This document shows, one piece after another, positions 24,355 through 36,200 of a stretch of DNA of 64,000 bases. The notes under the pieces were generated by a model that ran no database searches, was not told where the DNA came from, and saw only the letters and a program-made list of their open reading frames with translations. Both the position numbers and the translations under genes were made by a program. Each line of letters starts with the position of its first letter. Position 1 is the stretch's first letter. The stretch is from Cyanophora paradoxa (lineage: Eukaryota > Glaucocystophyceae > Cyanophorales > Cyanophoraceae), in assembly GCA_004431415.1 (NCBI GenBank), contig QPMI01000224.1, positions 1-64,000 of the forward strand. The letters run 5' to 3'.

Positions 24355-24561
24355 GGGTGGGCAGCCCGCGCCGGCCTGCCGGCGGGCGAAGACGCTCCGT
24401 GCTGTTCCGGCACGCTACTTCTACCGAGACGCGGCTGCTGCTTGCAACGGCGGCGAGCGCAGGACCACCTTCGAGGGGGGTAGAGCCTCAGGCAACCGCG
24501 ACACATCGCGCAGACTCGCGGCGCGGCTGGGCCCTTTGTGAGGTGCCGGGCTCGGTGCGCG
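24355..24561. promoter_or_regulatory. Divergent 5' spacer, B-box gene and EMC1
   Basis: 207 bp lie between the proposed B-box gene start (-) and the EMC1 ATG (+), so the two probably share a bidirectional promoter region. No TATA box or other element was recognised. Confidence 0.35.
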
Positions 24562-27500
24562 ATGTGGCGGCCAGAAGGTGGCCTGCTGCTCGCCGCCAGC
24601 CTCATTCTGCTGGCCGGCGGGGCGCTCGCGCTCTACGAGGACCAAGTCGGCGTCGTCGACTGGTGCGGCGTACTTTATCGCGTTCATTCATCGAAGGAGC
24701 TGATCCTCGAACGCAGGTACAAGGACAACATTGGCGAGGTCACTCACGCCGTCGTCCACCCGGCCGCGAACCAGCGGCGCGCGTTCGTCGGCACGCGCCA
24801 CGGAGTCGTCGCCAGCATCAACATGCGCACGGGCCAGTCTTTCTGGCGGCAGGTGCTCCCCGAGGGCGAGGACGTCCGATGGCTGGAGTTCGATGGCAAG
24901 AGTGCGCGGGAGTTCGCTCGCCACTGCCCCCCGCAGCCGCTAACTCGCTGCGGCCTCCAGCGCTCTTCTCCGTGTCGGGCCCCTGTAAGTCGGTGCGGGC
25001 GTGGAACCCGACCTCGGGGGCGCTCTCCTGGGACGACCAAGCGTTCTCCGGGGGCCTGTCGGGCGAGGTGCGCGCCGCCCCGCGGGGCGGGCCGATCGCG
25101 CGGCGAGGCGGGGCGGCAGGCGGCGTGCGAGGCGGCCGTCACTCGGGACGTGAACGAGGACGAGATGCCGGACCTCGCGCTCCTCGCGAACAACGCCGTC
25201 CGCTTCTGGAGCGGCGCCGACGGGCACCGCCTCTGGTCCTGGGAGGACAGCTCTGCCGAGGGCGCGCACACCAACTACCTGCGCCTCGTGGCGCGCTCGC
25301 CGGCCTCGGCGACGGGCGGCGGCGCCGGCTCGCGGCACCTGCACGTCGTGGGCGTGCAGCGGAGAGAGGGCGAGGGCGCGGCGCAGCTGGTCGTGGTGAC
25401 GCTGGACGCGGCGCGCGGCTCGCAGCTCTCGCGGGAGACGATCGCGGCGCCCGGCGAGGCGGAGGCGATGCGGCGCCTCATCGTCGTCTCCAACCGCCTC
25501 GTCCTCTGGCTCGGCCAGCAGGAGACCGGCAGCGGGGAGGCCACCCTTTACGGCCACCGCCTCGGCCAGAAGCAGCAGCTCCACTCCTTCGGCGTCCACA
25601 GGCGCCCCGCCCGCCCCCCCCCCCCCCCCCGCCCCCCCGCCCTCCTCACGCGCGCGCGCAGCTTCTTCCCCGTGGTCTCGCACGTGCCGGCGGGGACGGC
25701 GATGGAACTTCTCCCCAACCGCCTCCCCGACGCCTTCATCATGCGGGTGCGCGCCGGCGCGCTTGGCTGGCGGCGGCCGTGGCGTGGGAGGCGAGGGGGC
25801 GGGCAGGTGGGCGCGGAGCACGCGGCGGCGGTGCGGGTGGCGGCGACGGCGGAGGACGAGCGGCTGCCGCCGGCGATGCAGCTCATCCACGAGTTCGACA
25901 AGCCCGGGCGCGTCTTCTCGGAGGGGAGCGTGGATGGGAAGGGCGTGCCGCACCTGGCGAGCGCGGTGGCCGGCGGCGACGGGCAGGCGCTGGCGCTGGA
26001 GGTGCTCAACCTGCGCACGGGCCTCGTCGCCGCGCAGGGGCCCGTCGCCGCCCTCGCCCCCCGCGAGCACGGCCCGCCCCTCCGCCTCTTCCTCTCCACC
26101 GTCTCCCGCAAGGCGCCCCCCGCCCCCCGCCGGCGCCCCCCGCGGCGCTGAGGGGGCGGCAGGAGGAGGGGGCGCTGCAGCGGGCGCTGGTGGTGACGGC
26201 GGACCACCAGCTCTCGCTGCACGCCGGCGGCGAGCTCCTCTGGCAACGCCACGAGGCCCTCGCCTCCGTCGTCAAGGCCCGCCCCCGCCCGCCCCGCCCC
26301 GCCCGCCCCCGCCGAGCCCGCGCCCGCAGATCCGGTTCGGGGAGCTGCCGCAGCGCTCGGTGACGTCGCGGCCGCGGCCGGAGCTGGAGGAGGAGGCGCC
26401 CCTCTCGGGGGCCCTCCACGAGGTCCCCCCGCGCCGCCCCGCCCCGCCGCGTGCGCTGAGGGGCCGGGGGCGGGGCAGCTGCTCGGGAGCCTGCGGCGGC
26501 GCGCCCTCGTGGACCTCGCCGAGGACGCCTTCTCCGCCCTCGACCAGTCCGCCCCGCCCCGCCCCGCCCCGGCCCCGGCCGCCCCGGGCGCCTCTCACGG
26601 GCGGCGGCGGCAGGCTGCGGCGGCTGGCGGGGCTGGCGGCCCCCGCGCCGGGGCGGGCGCGGGAGGAGGCCCCCGCGGAGCTCACCGCCGACCGCTTCGG
26701 CTTCCGCCGCCTCCTCTTCCTCCTCACCGGCCCGCCCCGCCCCGCCCGCCCCGCCCCGCCCCGCACCTGAGCGGGGCGCAGAGCCGGGCAAGCTTTTCGC
26801 GCTGCACACCGAGCGGGGCGCCATCCTCTGGTCGCGCTACCTGCCCGGCCCCGCGGGGCCCGGGGCGCGGCCGGCGGCGCTGCGGGCGCTGCTGGCGGAG
26901 GCGCCGCACGGGCCGTCGCCCGGGGCGGTGCTGGTCGTCACGGAGGCGGCCGTGCTGCGCTTCCGCTCGACGACGGGGGAGGAGCTGGGGCGGCACGCGC
27001 TGCCCTCCCCGGCAACGCACGCCGCGCTCCTGCACGAGGCCCCCGGCGAGGCGCACGCCGCGCACCGCGCGGGGCCCGTCCTGGTGGTCGCCACCGAGGC
27101 CGCCCGCCTCCTCCACTTCCCCGAGACGCCCGAGGCGGCGGCCGCCGTCGCGCGGCGCGCCGGCTCCATCGCCCTCCACACGGTCGACCGCGCCGCCGGC
27201 ACCGTCACCGGCTGCCGCGTCGTCGCCCCCGCGTCGGGGGCAGGGCTCGAGTGCGAGGCCTCCTGGCTCTTCTCCCTGCCGCCGCACGAGGCCCTGCAGC
27301 GCGTCTTCTACCCGCCCGAGCGCGAGGCCGTCCACGTCGCCGTCAAGGCCCGCCCCGCCCCGCCCCGCGCCGCCCCGCGCAGCGCGGCGGGGCGGGCGGG
27401 GCGGGGCCGACGGGGCGGGGCAGGTGGTGCGGGACCGGGAGGTGCACTACAAGTACGTCAACCCGAACCTCATGCTCGTCGCCGCCACCTCCGCCCCCCA

Positions 27501-28429
27501 CTCCCTCCCGGGGGCCGGCCCCAAGGGCGCCCCCCGCCTCGTCCCCGCCGCCGTGAGCGTGTACGCGGTGGACGGGGTGACGGGGGCGGTGGTGCACGCG
27601 GCGACGCACCGGCACGCGCGGGGCCCGGTGGCGGCGGCGCTCTCGGAGCACACGCTGGTGTACCACTACTGGAACGAGGAGGCGCAGCAGTTCGAGGTGG
27701 CCTCGGTGGAGCTGCAGTGCGAGCCCGAGGGCCTCTCCCTCGCCACCCCCTCCCTCGCCCTCCGCGGCCTCCTCTCCCTCAAGCCCCCGCGCAGGCCCGC
27801 CCCCCCCCGCCCCGCCCCGCCCCGCCCCTCCGCTGACGTCCCCGACGCAGCGAGCGCGAGTTCTCCTCCTTCACGGCGCCGGCGCCCTCGGCGGTGCGGC
27901 AGACGTACGTCTTCTCGACGGCCATCCGCGCCATCGGCGTCACGCAGACCGCCCGCGGGATCACCCCCAAGCACTTGCTCCGTGCGCGCCGCGGCGGGGC
28001 GGGGCGGGGGCGCTCGCTGAGGGCGGGGCAGTGGCGCTGGCGTCGGAGCAGCTGATGGCGCTGGACCGGCGCTTCGTGGACGCGCGGCGGCCCGTGGGCC
28101 CCGTGAGCCAGGCCGAGCGCGAGGAGGGGATCGTCCCCTACAACCCCCGCATCTTCGTCTACCCGCAGCTCGTGCTCTCCTACAACCTCACCCTGCACCG
28201 CGTGCGGGAGGTGGCGACGGCGCCGGCGACGCTCGAGTCCTCCTCGCACGTGCTCGCGTGGGGCCTGGACCTCTTCTACACGCGCCACGCCCCCGCCAAG
28301 CAGTTCGACCTCCTCAACGACGACTTCAACAAGGGCCTCCTGCTCGCCACCTGCACGGGGGTCGTCGCCGCCACCCTCCTCGCCTACTGGGTCGCCAAGG
28401 CCCGCGAGGCCGCCGTCGCCTGGAAGTAG
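24562..28429 (+). CDS. EMC1: ER membrane protein complex subunit 1 (EMC1)
   Basis: Largest lumenal subunit of the EMC insertase, which places transmembrane segments into the ER membrane. The start at ATG 24562 gives a signal peptide (GLLLAASLILLAGGALA) followed at once by LYEDQVGVVDW, the family N-terminus. Beta-propeller repeats follow (RAFVGTRHGVVASINMRTGQ, LFSVSGPCKSVRAWNP, DVNEDEMPDLALL). Later blocks are KLFALHTERGAILWSRYLP, VVRDREVHYKYVNPNLMLVA, TYVFSTAIRAIGVTQTARGI and TPKHLL, then YNPRIFVYPQLV. The C-terminal domain ends with AWGLDLFYTRHAPAKQFDLL, a single TM helix and AVAWK. Five introns have GC donors by frame: 25602-25659, 26113-26162, 26277-26329, 26730-26781 and 27348-27423. Others are GT-AG. 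The TM helix and short cytosolic tail match the family. Confidence 0.95.
25614..25630. repeat. Poly-C tract in an EMC1 intron
   Basis: Seventeen consecutive Cs on the coding strand inside the GC-AG intron 25602-25659. Confidence 0.85.
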
Positions 28430-28746
28430 CTCGCTTGCAGTGTCGTGTAGAATCCCAGATGATAGCGCAGAGCCTGCAGGGCCCAGGGTTCCGAGGACTC
28501 GGGAATCGGCGAGGATCGTGGGGGGGTAGAGGAATTGCAGCATCGTTGTGCCCGCGAGCTGCAGTACTAGTAGTCCGATCGGCGCCATTGCAATTGCGAC
28601 CGCGGAATCGACGCCCTACCGCTGGTGGCAGGCGCTGCTCCTGGGCGTCGACGGGCGGGGCAGCGGGCGGCCGACGCCGCCCGCAGTGCCAGGCACTGCC
28701 AGCACTGCGCATGCCAGGCTGCCAGGTTCGACGGGGCGTTCCTCGT
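28430..28746. other. Intergenic spacer EMC1 to ACE
   Basis: About 317 bp between two plus-strand genes, less GC-rich than the coding parts. It should contain the EMC1 3' end and the ACE promoter. No specific element was recognised. Confidence 0.5.
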
Positions 28747-31700
28747 ATGGGCGCGACACGCATCCACAGGCTGCGGTCCAACTGCCTCGCCATCATCGCT
28801 CTTGCGCTGCTGCTGCTGCCATCGAGCGCCACCGGGCTCACATCGACCGCTGAAGTGCGTGCTTGTCCCGGGCCTTCAACAACCATCGCCAACGCACGCG
28901 CGCAGGCTGCAAGTTTACCAGCTCGAGCTCGCCAGTTTCTTGACGAAATCGACGTTCGCCTGGCCGAGGTCGAGTACACTTCGAGCTTAGCAGGTGCTTT
29001 CCTCAGACCCAGGCTATGGCCGGCGCGCGCGTGCCTTCCGCTAGCGCGCGAACGGTTCGGAAACACTGCGCGTTGAATGACACGGTCTCAGCTTGGCGCT
29101 ACAACACCAACCTCACCGCTGAGAATCAGAGGCTCGTCGTCCAGAATGAAGTGAAGGCGAATGCCCTCGCGCTTGAAGCGTGGCGGCGGACAACGGCACT
29201 CCTCGAGGACAATCGAAAAGCTGGCGGAGTCATCGATGACAGCGCCATGCGGGAGCTCGAGCTCATGCGTGTCCAGCTCGGCGGCGCGCATCCTGACCCC
29301 GCGAAGGCGGAGGAGCTCGCGGAAATCGCGAAGCAGCTCGAGCAGATTTATGGGAGTGGGAAGGTCGCCCCTGCCGTTCCTTTCGCCGCCGCCCCCGCCG
29401 CCCTCATCCGCCTCCTCACGTGCACCGCCGACCCCCGCCGCCCTCCTCCGCGTCGGGACAGGTCGGGACACGGCGGCTCGAGGATCTGGAGCGCCTGATG
29501 GCCACCTCCGACGACTACGACGTCGTTCTCGACGTGCATCTTTCCCTCCCCCCCCCCCCCCCCCCCTTCCGTCCCCACCCGCTTCCCCCGCCCCCTCTCC
29601 ATGCCCGCTGCCGCGTCTCCTTTCCGCGCCTGCGCCTGAGGCGCTCTGCGCAGGCGTGGCGCGGCTGGCGGGAGAGCGTGGGCCCGCGTGCGTGGCGCTG
29701 CGCGGGGCTGTGGGGCGGCGTGCCGAGGCGCGGGGCGCGGGGCGCAGAGATGCGGGCGCTGTACGAGCGGATGGTCGCTCTTCTCAACGAGGGCGCCCGA
29801 GCCAGGTTCGCCCCGCACCCCGCAGCCCGCCCGTCGCCCTCCCCCCCCCCCCCCCCCCCCCCCCCCCCGCCGCCCACCCCCCCTCCGCTCCCTTGAGCTG
29901 TTGGCGGCAGCGGCTTTGCAGACGCTGGGGCGCGCTGGCGCGCGTCGTATCTGCCCCTCTCCCCGAAGGAAGTGGAGTACGAGGTGGACAGGCTCTGGGG
30001 CCAGCTGCGACCCGTGCGTCGCAGGCCGCAATCCATACTTTGCGACAACACGTTCCTGAGTTTCCTCTGACGGTTTCTAGCTGTACACTGAGCTGCACTG
30101 CGTCACGCGGGACAAGGTGCGGGGCGCCAGCTGCAGCTGCAGACGCCCGCTCCCGAACGCGCTCGCCGACCACGGGCGTACGGCAGCTCTCCCGCTTCTA
30201 CGGCAAGGAGCGCGTGGATCCCAGCGGGCTCATCCCCGCGCACATCTTGTCTCTTCCCTCGCCCCGCCCCGCCCCATCCCCGCCCCGTGCTCACCGTGCG
30301 CGCCCCTCTGCAGGGGGAACATGTGGGCGCAGGACTGGCAGCACATCTTCCGCCTGGTCGCCCCCTACGCCAACGCCTCCAGCAACGACGCGACAGCGCG
30401 TCTCGTTCGTCCCCCGCGCCCGTTCCCCCTGCGGTCCCTCCCCCGAGGCCGCGCCAGGTGTCGCAGGGGTACACGCCGGAGCGGATGTACCGTCTCGCGG
30501 AGAGCTTCTTCCGCTCCATCGGTGCGCCAGGCGAGTGTGGATGTGGGGGGCGGGGGGCTGACGGGGAGCAGGCCTGGAGGCGCTGCCGGGGGCCTTCTGG
30601 CGGGAGTCGATGCTGGAGCGGCCGCGGGACGGGCGCGAGGTGGTCTGCCACGCGAGCGCCTGGGACATGAACGCCCCGGGGCTCGAGCGCGACGTCCGCA
30701 TCAAGGCCTGCGCCGCCCCCAGCCAGGTCCCCGCCCCCGCCCCCGCCCGACACCCTCCTGCCGCCCACTCGCCATCGCTCCCGCAGGAGGACCTCTTCGT
30801 CGCGCATCACGAGATGGGCCACTGCTACTATTATCTCCAGGTCCCCCCAGCTCCCCCCCGCCCTGCCCCGCCCCTCCTATTTTCTCCCGCAGTACGCTTC
30901 GCTGCGAGCGATGCACCGGCAAGGGGCGCACGACGGGTGCGGCCAGCGGGGGCGCTGCTCTGCGGCCGTGGCGCGCTGCCCTTGGCTGACGACTGCGGAC
31001 AGCTTCCACGAGGCGGTTGGGGACGCCGTGCGGTGTGGCCCCGCAGGCATCGGCGGCGGCCCTGCATCTGCCGCGCCCTCGCCGACGCGCGCCCGCGCAG
31101 CCTCTCGGTCTCGACGCCCAAGCACCTCTACGAGATCGGCCTCGCGGACGCCCCCAGCTCGAGCCCCGAGGCGACCATCAACGCCCAGATGCTGGTCCCC
31201 CCCCCCCCCCCCCCTCCCTCCCCACCCCCCCGCTCCCCGTCCCCCCCGGTGGATTCCGCAGCTGATGGTGACGGCGTCTCAGGTCGGACTGGAGAAGATA
31301 CCCTTCCTTCCTTTCGCTCTCTCCCTGGAGTTCTGGCGCTGGCGTGTCTTTTCGGGCCAGATCCCGCCCTCCCGCTACACCCAGGAGTACTGGAACCTCT
31401 ATGCGCGCTACGCCGGCGTAGCACCGGCAGTCGAGCGCAAAGACCCCGCTGCCTTCGACCCCGGTTCGTCGCGAGTGCCGCCGTTTTCCCGTTTTCAGGA
31501 TGTGTGCGAGGCACTGATTCAAACTCATTCCTTCTGATCGCGAAGGTGCCAAATACCACATCGCTGCCGGGGTATCGTGTAGTTTTGCTGCTTTCGAGAT
31601 ACCGCCATTTGTTCTGTTGAACTTTTCCGTTTGCAGGTCCCCTATCTTCGATACTTTTTTTCGTTTGTGCTTCAATTTCAGGTACCTTGGGGCCTTGGAA

Positions 31701-32393
31701 TTTCCGGCTTTTTGTGTCCCTCATGCACCCTTTCAGATGCACGCGGCGCTCTGCTCCGCGGCGGGGCACCAAGGTCCACTCCACGAGTGCTCGATATATG
31801 GCTCCAAGGAAGCCGGCACCCGCCTGCGTGCTGTGCGGCCTGCTCTCGTTCCCGCACCCGTGTGGAGTTGCTGACGGGAGGCAGGCGCTGGCGATGGGCC
31901 GCTCGCGCCCGTGGCCGGACGTGCTGGAGGCGCTGACGGGGAAGCGGGCGATGGACGCCGGCCCGCTGCTCGCCTACTTCGAGCCCCTGCGGCAGCACCT
32001 GCGGGAGGAGATCGCCAGGCGCCGCCTCCAGTGCGGCTGGCGGGGGGCCGACCGCACGGGGGCCGACGAGAACCCCGCGGCGGCGGGGGACTACAGCGAG
32101 GAGGCGCGGCGCAGCGTGGGGCAGGTGGCCGGCATCGCCGCCGGCTGCCTCCTCGCCGCGGCCGTCGTCGGCATCGCCATCGCCCTCGCCGTTCGCTGCG
32201 CCCGCGCCCGCCGCCCCCGCCGCTACACCGCCGCCCTCCAGGAGGTGCCCCGCCCCGCCCCCGATCCCCATCCCCAGCCGCCCCGCCCCAGGCCTCTGAA
32301 ACGTGACCCCCGGCGCCCTGCCAGGCCGACTCCGCAGGCTTCGTTGACGTCGAGCTCGATGATCCCCACACGGGCCCCGCCCCTCCTCATTAA
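28747..32393 (+). CDS. ACE: Angiotensin-converting-enzyme-type peptidyl-dipeptidase (peptidase family M2), membrane-anchored
   Basis: Zinc dicarboxypeptidase of the ACE family, expected at the cell surface. The start at ATG 28747 gives a signal peptide ([17 protein letters not shown]). Spliced exons give [70 protein letters not shown] joined to [26 protein letters not shown] and [11 protein letters not shown]. The zinc site [12 protein letters not shown] holds HExxH. An intron then restores [16 protein letters not shown] with the third ligand Glu. The rest runs [61 protein letters not shown] and [17 protein letters not shown]-terminal TM helix (about 32.12-32.20 kb) and a basic tail follow. 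The preferred last intron, 32245-32324, gives the acidic end [18 protein letters not shown]. Ends at 32306 or 32421 are alternatives. Confidence 0.92.
29548..29566. repeat. Poly-C tract in an ACE intron
   Basis: Nineteen consecutive Cs on the coding strand, just after the exon encoding [10 protein letters not shown]. Confidence 0.85.
29841..29868. repeat. Poly-C tract in an ACE intron
   Basis: Twenty-eight consecutive Cs on the coding strand, in the intron after the exon encoding [15 protein letters not shown]. Confidence 0.85.
31197..31214. repeat. Poly-C tract in an ACE intron
   Basis: Eighteen consecutive Cs on the coding strand, immediately after the GT donor following EATINAQML. Confidence 0.85.
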
Positions 32394-32700
32394 CTCCAAT
32401 GGTATTGATAGCTGCTCATGATCATATGCAGTGGTCTAGTTCATCTGACCTTCTGTGTGTGGATCGCTTTCAAAGTTTCAATCTTATGCACTTGTATTGT
32501 TCAGGACAATTCCACGATCGCGATTTAGATCTACAGAGGAGTCGAATAGTCTATAGCTAGGTCCGGATCTTCGGATCCTTAATTATAATATCCGAGACTG
32601 CATGATCATGAGTGCACGTGGCACTAGATCACTTATCATCATGCATATGGCATGATCATGAGTGGCACTAGAGCCTACTAGTACCGTAGTACGTAATGCG

Positions 32701-32758
32701 GTATCATAGTATACTCCTATAGGTACCGTAGTGGGTATACGTGTTTATACTATGATAC
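32701..32758. repeat. 13-bp perfect inverted repeat
   Basis: Arms at 32701-32713 and 32746-32758 (GTATCATAGTATA and its reverse complement) flank a 32-bp loop that itself contains TACCGTAGT. There is no target-site duplication or transposase, so it is not called a mobile element. Confidence 0.7.
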
Positions 32759-32836
32759 TGTACCGTAGTAGTAAATGTGCATGTGAAGCTGCAGGAGCTG
32801 GCCCAGTGGCATGTGTCTCATGATGTCATGAAGCCT

Positions 32837-32924
32837 GAAGGTAGGTCACTGAGGTGCCGCAGTGCTGCCAGGCTGATCATGAAGGTAGGTCACTGAGGTG
32901 CCGCAGTGCTGCCAGGCTGATCAT
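32837..32924. repeat. Two exact tandem copies of a 44-bp unit
   Basis: Units 32837-32880 and 32881-32924 are identical (starting GAAGGTAGGTCACTGAGG and ending GGCTGATCAT). The third unit stops after four bases. Confidence 0.95.
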
Positions 32925-33232
32925 GAAGCGCACCAACGATACTATGATAATCATGAGCCAAAGCCATGCCCATGAATACCCCCCCGGGGGCCGGGGGTAT
33001 CCCCAGCCTGGCAGCCCCGCGGGGCTGATCATAGGATCCCCGGTCCCCAACGCCGCGGCCCGGCGGCGGTCGACATAAATTGCAATTAAATCATTCAAAT
33101 GCAATTGTTTACTCATCTCACCAATTGCAAATGCAAGCGAAACCAAGGAAGCCTGCAGCTGGCTCTAGATCTATATTTAGCCATGTGAACGCGACGATGT
33201 CTAGTTGCGAGGGCCGATGCAGGGGGGAAGCG

Positions 33233-36200
33233 CTAGGGGCGGCTGGGCTCGTCGCGATCGGGCGGCTGCGGGGGGAAGCGGAGCCAGGGCGAGACGGTGG
33301 GGGGGGAGGAGGCGTAGGCGGAGGAGAGGGGGAGGAGGGCGGGGGAGAGGAGGCCGGCGTCGCTGCTGCCGCTGGCGGCGCGGGCGAGGGCCGCCGCCTC
33401 CGAGACGCCCCCCTCCTCGCTCGTGTGCGACACCCGCCGCGCCCGCTCCGTCGTCTCCAGCGGCGGCAGCTTCCGCGGCGCCGGCGCGTGCACCTCCCGG
33501 TCGGGGCCCGGCACGCGCGCGAAGGAGGGCGGGCCCCACTCGACGCCCCGCCGCTCCCGCTCGCGCTCCCGCTCGCCAGGGCGGCCGTCGCCCGCGTACT
33601 CGTCGGGCTCGCGCGCGTGGCGCCGCGGCGGCGGCGTCTGCGTCTCCGGGCGCGGCGGCGGGCTCGGCGCCGGCCCCTCGGAGACGATGCGGGCGGGCGA
33701 GGTGAGCGAGGAGCGGCCTGCGTTGCGCCTCCCGGCGCCGAACTCGGACGAGTCTGCGCGCGAGGGCCGCGGCTCGCGCTCGCCGGAGTGGTTGCTGCCG
33801 CCGTGGGGCGACTGGGAGCGGGCGGGGCCGGCGCCGCGCAGCAGGTTGCCGGCGGCGTCGTAGCGCCCCGCCTCGCCGCGGTAGGGGCCCTCGGCGCCCC
33901 GCACGGGGCTCGACGAGTCTTTGCCCGCGCTGCTCGCCCGCCGCCCCCCGCCCCCGCGCCCCGAGGTGGATGGGAAGGGGGCGGGGCCGGCCTGGGGGCT
34001 CGCCTGGGGGCCGGCGGGGCCGGCGGGGCCGCGCTCGCGGGCCTCGCGGACGCGGGCGAGGAGGAAGCGGGCGGGCTGGTCGGTGGAGAGGGCGGTGATC
34101 TCGGCGAGGAGGCCCTCGGCGGCGGCGAGGTCCGCCTCCCACCACCGCACCAGCGCCGCCTCGTACTTCGCGACCACCGTGCCCCGCGGGTCCTTGTCCC
34201 CCTCCAGCTCGCTCCGCCCGCAGATCAGCTCGTACACGCACTCCTCGCTCGAGAGGCGGCCCTCGCCGCCCGCCGCCCCCGCCCCCGCCCCCGCCGCCCC
34301 GCCCCCGGGCGTCTCCGAGTCCGAGGCCGCCTCCGAGGCGCGCTCCTTGCCCGCGAGCCGACCCGGGGGAGCACCGCGGGGCGCCCCCCCTCCCCCCGCT
34401 CCTCCCCGCCGCCGTTGCCGAACGAGGCGGGGGCGGGGCCGAGGCGGGAGGGGCGGGCCCTGGGGCGGGCGAGGGAGGCGGCGCGAACGATCTCGTCGGC
34501 GGACATGCCGACGTCGCTCACGCGGTCCACGGTGCGGCACAGGTAGAAGGCCCGCACCGCCGCGAAGACGCGCTGCGAGACCAGCACCTGCGTCCCGTAC
34601 CTGCCGCCCCCGCTCGCTCGCCGCGGCGCGGGCCCGGGCCGGGGCGGGGCGGGGCGCCGGGGGCGGACTGCTGGTTGAGCTTGGAAAGGGTGACGGCGGT
34701 GCCGACGGCCTCGCCCATGGCCGCGTACACCCCGAGGCGCTCCCCGACGATCCCCACGAAGCACTCCGCCGTGTCCAGCGCGAACCGCACCTGCCGCCCC
34801 CGGCCCCGCTCGCCCCGCCCCCCGGCCCCGCGGGGAGGGGAGGGGGCACCTTGAAGTCGGCCTCGCCGCGCTGGCGGAGGGCGTCGAGGCGGTTCTTGCA
34901 GAGGAGGGCGGCGTTGACGGCCATCGTCTGGTGGCCGGTCGCCTGGCGCGGGGCGTTCCACACGGCGACGAACGTGTCGCAGCAGGCGAGCACGGTCCCC
35001 TGGTGCTCCGTGACGGCCTTGGCCACGAAGTTGAGGTACTCGCGCATCTGCTGCAGGCGCCCCTCCCGCGCCCCCGCCCCGCCCTCCGCCTCGCCCCCCG
35101 GCCCCATCGCGCTCACGACGTCCTCAACGTACGCCTGCGGCGGGTCGGGCGGGGCGGGGCGGGGCGCGGGGGGAGAGGCGGGGGCGGGGGCGGGCGCACG
35201 ACCATGACGGTGATGAGCTGGGGGCGGAGCTCGAGGTCGCCGGCGCCGTGGGCGACGCCGTTGGGCCCGGCGGCCTCCACGGCGAGGAGCAGGTTGCGGA
35301 AGGAGACGAACTCCTGCGAGACGTGCGCCAGCGAGTCCTCGATCGCGCAGATCTCCGCCAGCCGGCTCGTGATCAGCTTCGACTGCGACACCACCGCGTC
35401 CGCCGGGTTCGCCCCCTCCCCCGCCGGCGTCTGCCGCCCGCGTGAGCCCCGTGGGGCGCAGGGGGAGGAGGGGGGCTGGCGGGGAGACGGGCCTGGAGGC
35501 GGGCGAGGGAGGAGACGAGGTGGTTCATGGAGGCGCGGAGGCGGACGAGGGGGCGCGTGATGAGGAGCGAGAAGACGATGGAGACGGCGATGGAGAGGGC
35601 GAGCCAGAGGGCGTTGATGACGAGGTTGATGATGTTGGAGGTGTAGATGTTCTGGAGCAGGTCGGCGCGCGGCATGGCGAGGTGCAGCAGCCAGGCAAGC
35701 TCCCCCTGCATCCCCACCACCGACCGCGCCATGAAGTACGTGTTGCCCCCGTACGTGAACCGCGCCACCGCCTGCCCGCCCCGCCCCGACCCCGCCGCCG
35801 TGAGCCGCAGCCGGCGCGAGGGCGGGGCGGGGCGGGGCGGGGCGGGGCGGGCCGTGTCGGTGGTCTCGGGGAGGGACTGGGCGACGCAGGCGCGGACGAG
35901 GCCGTTGGCAGAGTCGGCGGCCTGGATGGGGCGGCCGTCGCGGGAGACGACCTGGACCTGCTCCGTGGAGGAGCTCGCGACCATCGCGCCGCCCCGCGTG
36001 ATGATGAACGCCAGCGTCCCCGTCGAGAGCTTCTGCTCTTGCAGGAACGTCTCCACCCCCTGCACCTGCGCGCCCCCCGCCCTCGGCCCCCGCCCCCGGC
36101 CCCCCGCCCCCCGCCCCCGGCACTCACCTCGAGGTCCGCCCCGCAGACGCCCATCACCTCCCCGTCGGCGCTCAGCAGCGGGATCGACACCGTCAGCCAC

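Larger units (their letters stand above)
32394..33232. other. Lower-GC, palindrome-rich intergenic island 2
   Basis: An 839-bp spacer between convergent gene ends (ACE + and cyclase-like receptor -). No gene is visible. It is full of short palindromes (CATGATCATG twice, TGATCA, GGATCC) and holds three copies of TACCGTAGT (32682-32690, 32724-32732, 32761-32769) and one of GTATCATAGTA (32701-32711), motifs shared with island 1. A hairpin-forming ATACCCCC/GGGGGTAT pair lies at 32976-33000. Confidence 0.6.

Noticed and set aside
32394-33232. Miniature inverted-repeat transposon
   Set aside because: The 13-bp inverted repeat has no target-site duplication and its loop is only 32 bp. The evidence is too weak.
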